This document shows positions 58,060-64,000 of a stretch of 64,000 nucleotides of DNA, one piece after another. A model generated the notes under the pieces. The model worked only from the letters and a program-made list of their open reading frames with translations, had not been told where the DNA came from and made no database searches. The translations under genes were made by a program, and so were the position numbers. Position 1 is the first letter of the stretch. The number at the start of each line of letters is the position of its first letter. The stretch comes from Phanerochaete sordida (taxonomy: Eukaryota > Basidiomycota > Agaricomycetes > Polyporales > Phanerochaetaceae), in contig BPQB01000022.1 in the NCBI GenBank assembly GCA_019973155.2, positions 248,001-312,000 of the forward strand. Reading direction: 5' to 3'.

Positions 58060-59096
58060 TCCGAGTGTACCGTATCCTGGACGTAACAACCCTATCATCG
58101 TGCTGAAACGCAAGCGAGACGCCCGACTGTCGCGATTTCTACGACCCTCGTGTTTTACCCAACCTTTGGTCAGCTGTCGTCGGTAGCTTGTGCTTCTGCT
58201 GAGTTTACAGGGAATGCTCCGTCGAGCGTGTCCTCCGCGCTGTGCAGGCTGCTTCTCTGCGGGCCGAAAATCCTGGTTCGAAAATCAAGTGTGTCATAAT
58301 GCTCACGGTTCGCAGCCTTGATCTCAACGGGGTTGCCGCACGCTGCTGACCCTGATCCCGAGCCTGGATAGTCATCAGAGGACTGCAGGTACGCGTTTCT
58401 TCGGCGCGCTGACCGTTCGTTCGAAAGCTAATCATGCTTTCATTCCATCCGCATCACCGACACAACAACTTCACCTGCAGCTCCAGCAAGTAAACAGCGA
58501 GGTTCACAACACCAGTCCGTTGTCTCGAGACAGATATGATGTGCCCGTCTGGTAGTCGAGGTATTCGAGGCGGCTGTCGTAAGTGTCTGGCGGACATCTC
58601 CGAGCGACGGAGCTGATGTATTCTGCCCTTCGGCGGCCGTACGAGCCTGGGATGAGCCTGGGCAGTCCCTGGTCATTTCCGCTGAACGAACCAAATGCGT
58701 CAGGAAAGATTACGTCGCGATAGGGTTGTCGAACTCGTGTTTCTATCCATTCCGTCGGTGCAAGGTGAGTACGTCTCTGAGCTGTCCCGTCCACTCCGGA
58801 CTGAGTGCGCGATCAGCTACGGGGACTCTGCGGTAGCGCGATGACCCTACACGTACAGGGAAGTACAGTCCGATACTCGGTCCTTGATTACTTTTCCATG
58901 CAACCCTAGACACAGGTGCTCGGCGGCGCACGCCGCACCCTGACCGACGAGCCGCGAAGCCCGCGGCCGTGCCTAGTGCCTGAGCGCATCACATCGACAA
59001 CGCTCTCCATCAGCCGAGGATACTTATAAGACGGCGGCCGAGAGTCAATTTCAGCTCACGGTCTCACCAAGCTCATTGTCCCCCGGAAGCCACGCT
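58060..59096. other. intergenic, nothing supported
   Basis: About 1 kb between a 3' end and the next start; short minus-strand frames have no motif. TATAAG at 59025-59030 is a likely core promoter for the gene at 59097. Confidence 0.45.
59025..59030 (+). promoter_or_regulatory. TATA-like box
   Basis: TATAAG, 72 bp before the start of the AttH/CrtC-like gene. Confidence 0.5.
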
Positions 59097-60312
59097 ATGC
59101 GCCTCCTATTGTCGGCTCTCCTCCTGCGGATCCTTGCCGTCGCCATCGCGCTGCAAAGCCCCGTCTCGATTGACACGCTCTCCGGCGTCCCTTCCAGCGG
59201 ACAGAGTCAAGTTCAGCTCACGTCCGGCGCATATGGTCTCGACGCGCCGAAGACGGTGCCCATAAACGGTTCCAGCTTCGACTGGTGGTACTTCGACGTC
59301 GTCTCGCCCGACCTCGACTACAGCTTCGTCCTCGTCTTCTTCGCCGCTACTTCAAACGGCATGTGGGCGAACACGCCGGACGTCGGCTCTGCGGTGTACG
59401 GCTCTCTCGGAGTCTCACTGCCGGACGGCTCCTTCATCGAGGGCGACACCGTAGGCTCCGAGCTCGTCGTCACAACTCTCGGCGATGGCAGCTCCGGCGA
59501 CCTCGTCCAATCGGGCTGGAGCTGGGTTGGCTCGCCCGACATGTCGCTCTACGAGGTCATCGTAGACTCTCCAAGCGCGGCGATTCAAGGCACAATTACG
59601 TTTGAGTCTGTAAGATCCTGTCCACCATTTCTGAGACTTCTGTCGCTGACGTTATATTTTGCCCTCCAGACTTCACCTGCACACTACCCATGCGAGCTCG
59701 CTTCCGCTGGTGCAGGGCAGTCACTTCATCTCGGCGGCCCTGACTTTGGCTGGGCAAACGCCGTCCCTGACGCCAACGCGCAAGTCGACTTCAACTTCAA
59801 CGGCACGAAGGTCAAATTCTCGGGCGCCGGGTACCACGACAAGGTAAGGCTGTCCTCAGGCTCTACTTCATCTAACACTGAATGCCGTGTAGAATTGGGG
59901 CGGCAGCTCAGTGCCCTCGGTCGTCAAGGCCTGGTACTGGGGGCACGCCCGCCTCGGGCCGCTCGCTGTCGTCTGGTTCAACGTCATCGCGCCTGACGGC
60001 AGCGAGCACGTCAGCAGTTACGTAACGCGTCAAGGCCAGGTGCTCACCATGGCGTGCGCGAATATGACCGTGCGCGCGACGGGCGCGAACAGCGAATGGC
60101 CGCCCGTGCACGGTGGTGGCGAACCCGGCGGATTCCACATCAGCGCGTTCGTCGAGGGCTCGGGCACGCTCGAGATCGACGTCGTGCACAAGCTACGACT
60201 CAGCGCGGACCCGGCCGTCACGATGTACCGGTGGATTGGGAACGTCAGTGGCGGGTTTGGAAATGGGATCAAGTGGAACGGGTCTGCGTTGTATGAGGCG
60301 TTTGCTTTCTAA
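59097..60312 (+). CDS. secreted AttH/CrtC-like (lipocalin-fold) protein
   Basis: Exons 59097..59609, 59670..59843 and 59893..60312 encode 368 residues. A signal peptide (MRLLLSALLLRILAVAIAL) precedes the family marks SSFDWWYFDVVSPD, SFVLVFFAATSN, a central HYPCELASAGAGQ, then GAGYHDKNWGGSSVPSVVKAWYWGHARLGPLAVVWF. The pairs WWYFD and GYHDKNWG...WGH define the hydroxyneurosporene synthase (CrtC)/AttH superfamily, two stacked lipocalin-like barrels. Fungal relatives include Diels-Alderase-type cyclases in natural-product clusters, but no polyketide or peptide synthase is visible here, so the role is open. Several N-glycosylation sequons (NGSS, NMTV, NVSG, NGSA) fit secretion. I used the ATG at 59097. 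Confidence 0.85.
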
Positions 60313-60648
60313 GTGCGACCGTTGCTTTACTGTACGATGAACTTGCCACAAGTCATCTTATGGATATCATACTTATCTTGGATAGTGCAATGCGTGATTA
60401 ATCGTACACGACTTTGAGCAGAAACGAATGCATTGGATACAATAAGACGTCTAGCGATACATAGAGGTATGCAAGATGCAGGACGATATGCGTATAGTAC
60501 AGTGCGCGGCCAGATATGCGGTCTCAAAAGAGAGACAATAAATACAATGAGATCCTTCCAGATAATAAGCAACGGAGACAAGAGAACAGAAAGGGGTGCA
60601 TAACGGCTCATAGGAGCCAAAGGAAGGGGGTGTATATAAGCACTGTCC
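60313..60648. other. intergenic between convergent genes
   Basis: AT-richer 3' flank of both neighbours, likely polyadenylation regions. Nothing else. Confidence 0.45.
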
Positions 60649-62155
60649 TCACCAGAAGTGCCCCGAAGGCGGTGGCGACGGCGTCCGCGCGGAGCGGTAC
60701 TGCGAAGGCGAGCTGGCCAGCGGCGCACCAGGCAGCATCCACGACATGACCTTCGGCGCAGGGTGCTCGCGCAACCCCCGCTTGTACAGCGGCGACACCG
60801 GGAGCTCCGGGCCCCAGTTCGCCTGGTACGTCTCCGGATCGTACGGCGACGACGGCACGCGCGCAACCCTCGGCGACATCTCCGCGACCGTCGCGAGCAT
60901 GCGCAGCGGCCCCTCGTCCTCGGTGGACGCGGCGTCCCGAGGCGCATATACCCGGCCTGCGCTGGAGGGGACGTCGTGCTCGGCCTCGGAGGACCTGCCA
61001 GACGATACCGAGGACCGGCGCGACGTCGAGGGCGACTCGGACACAGAGTCGACGCGGGCGCTGCCGTACATCGTGCGGATGCGGCTGAGGGTCGAGGGCC
61101 CGGGACGCGTCGAGAGACGAGTGGCGCGGGTCGGCGTGCGCGGTCGCTCCGGCAACGGCGCCGGCGCCGGCTCTGGCGACTCGGTGAGCTCCGCAGCTTC
61201 TTCCTCTTCGGAGCTTGTCTGCGCCTCGGTCGTCGGGGTGAGTGGCGGCAGACTTGGCGAGCTCGAGTCCTCCGACTGGGTCCGCTCGCGATGCCGCTCG
61301 TCCGCCACCTCCGTCTTGAAGCTCCGGCGGGCGACCTTGCGTGGGGGCTGCTCGTCCTCGTCGTCCTCGGATTCTATTGAAGGCGGCGCGCGGGAAGATC
61401 GCGAGAGGTCCCGCAGCCACTGGAGCGACGGGGTCGGGGGCCGCTCGACCTTGGGCGCTGGCCCCGCCTGCGGAGCCACTGGAGCCTTGGTCGCTGGCCC
61501 CGCCTGGGGGGCTGCTGAGGCCGCAGGTGCTGGCTCCGCCTGCGGGGCCGCAGGGGCCTTCGACCGCCGTTGGTGTGGGGGCCGCGGAGGTTCCTCCTCA
61601 CTCGGCATCTTATTCGGGCAGGGCCCAATCTGGTGGCGGTACAGCGAGTCTGTCCGGGCACCCCAGATCCTATCGACGAGGGCGGTAAGCTCACAGCCAG
61701 ACGACGAGTTGACAGGGCACGCACTTCTCTCCGCACTTGTCGCAGGGGACGACGATGTCATCGCCGAGGAAGCTGTCGAATTCCATCCACAGGCAATCGG
61801 CGAGATTGGTTATGTGGCCCTTCGTCCGGATGTGCCGGCCGACAGTCTTGTCGTCGCCATTGCAGTTCTGGCGACATACTGGGCAGCGCCGTTTCTGGAT
61901 GACAGGTCAGAAGATCGCTCGTCCGGGTACTGTGGCCATGCGTACAGGTTTCGGATCCTTGCCCACGATTGTCAGTTCGAAGGCCTTGGGACTGATATTC
62001 CGGCTCTTGTACGCCCAGTTCATCCGTTCCACGACCGTCTCGTGGTATGGTATTGTGAGTCTTGGGGCTTCCCGGTCGATAGCCGCTGCCGGGGCCATCT
62101 CAGGGTTGTTCCACATGGCAGATGTAGACGCCCCCTTCTTGGTCTTGACAGGCAT
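60649..62155 (-). CDS. zinc-finger protein with long disordered Pro/Ser-rich C-terminus
   Basis: Exon 1 (62155..61946) and exon 2 (from 61894) are joined by a clear 51-nt intron; exon 2 probably ends at 61714 and exon 3 runs 61649..60649, but this second junction is uncertain. About 463 residues. Exon 2 opens KRRCPVCRQNC...GRHIRTKGH, a C-x2-C-x13-H-x5-H finger, followed by CDKCGEKC, a second Cys cluster. The rest is low complexity: Ala/Pro repeats (AAPQAGPA), acidic (ESEDDEDEQPP), a KVARR basic patch, SP/TP sites and an ending TPSPPPSGHFW. This suggests a nuclear DNA- or protein-binding regulator. Three ACGCGT boxes lie upstream. No family name can be given. Confidence 0.6.
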
Positions 62156-63362
62156 GATGATGGAGGGGAGAGGTAACCTGGAGGTGATTGACGGTCAAAG
62201 GTGGGGCAAGGTGGTGGTGATAGAGGAGCGCGAAGGGCGGGTGGCAGGAATTTAAGGAGAGGAGAGGGACTGTTTGCCACCCTTTTTCTGAACGCGTTGA
62301 ACGCGATTCAACGCGTCGCGTACGCGTTAATGCATGTGATCTTCCGGTCAACATAGGAGAAAGCGCGTACAAGGGATATCCCCAAAAAGGAGACCGAGGC
62401 CGCTCATGCGTCGGTGTGTGGCACAAAGGCAAAGGGCCTGGCACAATAGGCCGCCGGGCTGATGTCATCACACCCTTTGTCTGTTCTTTGAAAGACTTCT
62501 TTGAATCACCAAAGCCCAGGGACAAGGCCAGCGATTCGCATCAATTGCGGCCTGTATTGCATGTGCAGCCCTTGAACCTATTGAGACGGCGTCATCAGCG
62601 ACTCTATCGACGTGAGCGAGACCATAGAAGCAACCCACTATGAGGAATAATGAACCCAAGGCGCGCTGGAAACTGTGCCGAATCCACACACAGAGGAAGC
62701 TGAACTGCCTGCCTGCGAAGTCATGCCGACGTGACAGCTACGCTCTCCGATGGATGGCCAGGAGACCCGCAAGCGGTAGGGTGCTCGCAGAGAAAGATTC
62801 AGAATACTACGACACGCCTGAAAAACACTGTGACTAGACAAGCTGCCGTTCGAGCGTATATATGGGTTGGTATACTTCAGGCGACCCTGGAGGCCACCGA
62901 ACGGTCTTAATCGCTGAAATGAAGTGTGAGGAGACAGAGACACGATAAAACGATTCACGGGATGTTTGCTGGGTTTCTCGCAGCGAATGCAGGCATAGTG
63001 AGGTATGTTGACCATGTGAGGGGGGGCAGAAAGCATCTGCGCGCCGGCAGGGTCGATTGGCTTTTGGGCGCTTAGATAAAGCGCCGGGACAAGAGCGATG
63101 GCCTTGGTCTCGGACAGGTTGGACCTCGACGTCGTCCTCGCCCGGGGACTTTCCTCTCTGTCCCTGCTCTCTCCCCTTCCATGCCCCTCTAGCACGGATT
63201 ATACCACGAATTTGGACCAGTTTCTTTGACATTCGTTTCTCGGACACGTTCACTAGGAAGGATCGCCGCACGCGTACAGTAAGTTAGCGAGGATCGCGAA
63301 CTCCACCCAATCCGTTAAAACTTAGCCGGGCTTGTCCCCCAGATCTTTTCACGACCACCACC
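62156..63362. other. intergenic, divergent promoter region
   Basis: 1.2 kb between the zinc-finger gene and the antiporter gene. It holds the ACGCGT cluster at 62292-62327. Frames here have no motif. Confidence 0.45.
62292..62327. promoter_or_regulatory. cluster of three MCB-type boxes (ACGCGT), two in a palindrome
   Basis: ACGCGT at 62292, 62311 and 62322. The first two form the arms of ACGCGTTGAA-CGCGA-TTCAACGCGT. In yeasts ACGCGT is the MBF site of G1/S genes. It is 137 bp upstream of the minus-strand zinc-finger start. Confidence 0.5.
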
Positions 63363-64000
63363 ATGCACGAACTATCAGGACCCATCCTGCACCTCGCAAA
63401 AGCGACGCTCTTCAAGCGAGAGGCGCAGGAACAGGTCGGTGTCCGTCTGTCCTTCAGTCCTTTGTCGATGCTCATGTTTCGCTAGGGTGGACTGCTCAGC
63501 GGTCAAGACCCGACAGCCTTCAATACCTCAGATCCTCTTCGGATATGGATCGTGCAAGTCGGTGCGTTTCGCGTCTCCTACGTCTCCAGTCACTAGCTCA
63601 TCGTCCGCCTCAGGCATCATCATCCTGACATCGCAGCTCTTGTCTCTGGCTTTGCGCAAGATCCGCCAGCCGAAGGTCATCTCAGAGGTCCTCACTGGTA
63701 TCATTCTTGGTGCGTACATCGTTTATTATCCTTCAACTTCTGCTGACCTTCAAAAACAGGCCCTACTGCCTTCGGTCGCATCCCTGGCTTCCGGGAGCAC
63801 ATCTTCTCCGACGCCTCGAAGCCCTACCTCTCCCTCGTCGCCAACATCGGCCTTTGCCTCTTCCTGTTCCTTGTCGGCCTTGAGATCGATGCTGCCGTGA
63901 TCAAGCGGAACGCCCGGTTGTCTGCCACCGTCGCGCTTGCCGGCATGTGCTTGCCCTTCGGCCTGGGCGCAGCGCTCTCTGTGCCGCTGTACCATCAGTT
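63363..64000 (+). CDS. KHA1: K+/H+ antiporter, KHA1/CPA2 family (3' end outside window)
   Basis: Exons 63363..63434, 63486..63561, 63614..63709 and 63760..64000 (runs off the edge) give the first 161 residues. GGLLSGQDPTAFNTSDPLRIWIVQVGIIILTSQLLSLAL is the first membrane helix. KIRQPKVISEVLTGIILGPTAFGRIPGF is the canonical hairpin of CPA2 monovalent cation/proton antiporters, followed by NIGLCLFLFLVGLEID and the RNARLSATVALAGM helix. Fungal KHA1 proteins exchange K+ for H+ in Golgi-like or other endomembranes and help pH and K+ homeostasis. The regulatory C-terminal domain would lie beyond the window. No lesion in the visible part. Confidence 0.93.

Noticed and set aside
59076..59096. Upstream start of the AttH/CrtC-like frame
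   Set aside because: The first codon there is TTG; the ATG at 59097 gives a proper signal peptide.
60746..62176. 476-codon plus-strand frame
   Set aside because: Antisense to the zinc-finger/disordered gene; its Ser/Gly richness mirrors the Ala/Pro/Ser repeats of the minus strand.

Overview
This is a gene-dense piece of a filamentous basidiomycete genome, most likely an agaricomycete of the wood-decay type. The evidence is GC-rich exons split by very short GT-AG introns (about 47-60 nt) with CTRAY-like branch points, a class I hydrophobin, a GSTFuA-type glutathione transferase and F-box and small secreted proteins of agaricomycete style. No species can be named from the sequence. Gene models below were built by hand: each splice pair keeps frame, and paralogues were used to check one another.

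Layout. 1-5.2 kb: the 3' end of a flavin monooxygenase, an F-box-like gene and a nine-exon vWA gene. 5.5-9.6 kb: a small probable mitochondrial protein and the complete splicing factor PRP6. 10.3-14.8 kb: two tandem alpha/beta-hydrolase paralogues, the second cut open by a 1.64-kb transposon-like element. 15.4-16.4 kb: the first short-chain dehydrogenase/reductase (SDR1). 17.4-22.7 kb: a small secreted Cys protein, a membrane-anchored protein, a GSTFuA and phosphoserine aminotransferase (with an 11-nt microexon). 22.7-26.3 kb: no supported gene. 26.3-26.8 kb: a class I hydrophobin. 27.9-50.6 kb: a decayed third hydrolase copy, an NAD(P)-binding (NmrA-like) protein and ten more SDR copies, nine intact and one pseudogene, all on the minus strand. 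52-58 kb: a Gly/Gln-rich stress-type protein and a Rif1-like gene. 59-62 kb: an AttH/CrtC-like secreted protein and a zinc-finger/disordered protein with MCB-type boxes upstream. The window ends inside a KHA1-type K+/H+ antiporter.

The main story is a lineage-specific SDR array. Eleven copies share one four-exon architecture with nearly invariant exon lengths (25-31, 453-459, 59 and 324-336 nt). Several copies have lost the catalytic Asn or the NNAG glycine, one is dead, and alpha/beta-hydrolase copies lie next to two of them, as if hydrolase-SDR pairs had been duplicated. Two transposon-like elements (1.64 and 2.52 kb) sit in this region. They share the terminal inverted repeat CATCAG[C/G]AAAA, have 2-bp target duplications (TT, TA) and different subterminal inverted motifs. 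Both insertion sites can be read off against an uninterrupted paralogue within the window. I could not assign them to a described family. PRP6, SER1, Rif1 and KHA1 are the conserved housekeeping neighbours around this accessory region.
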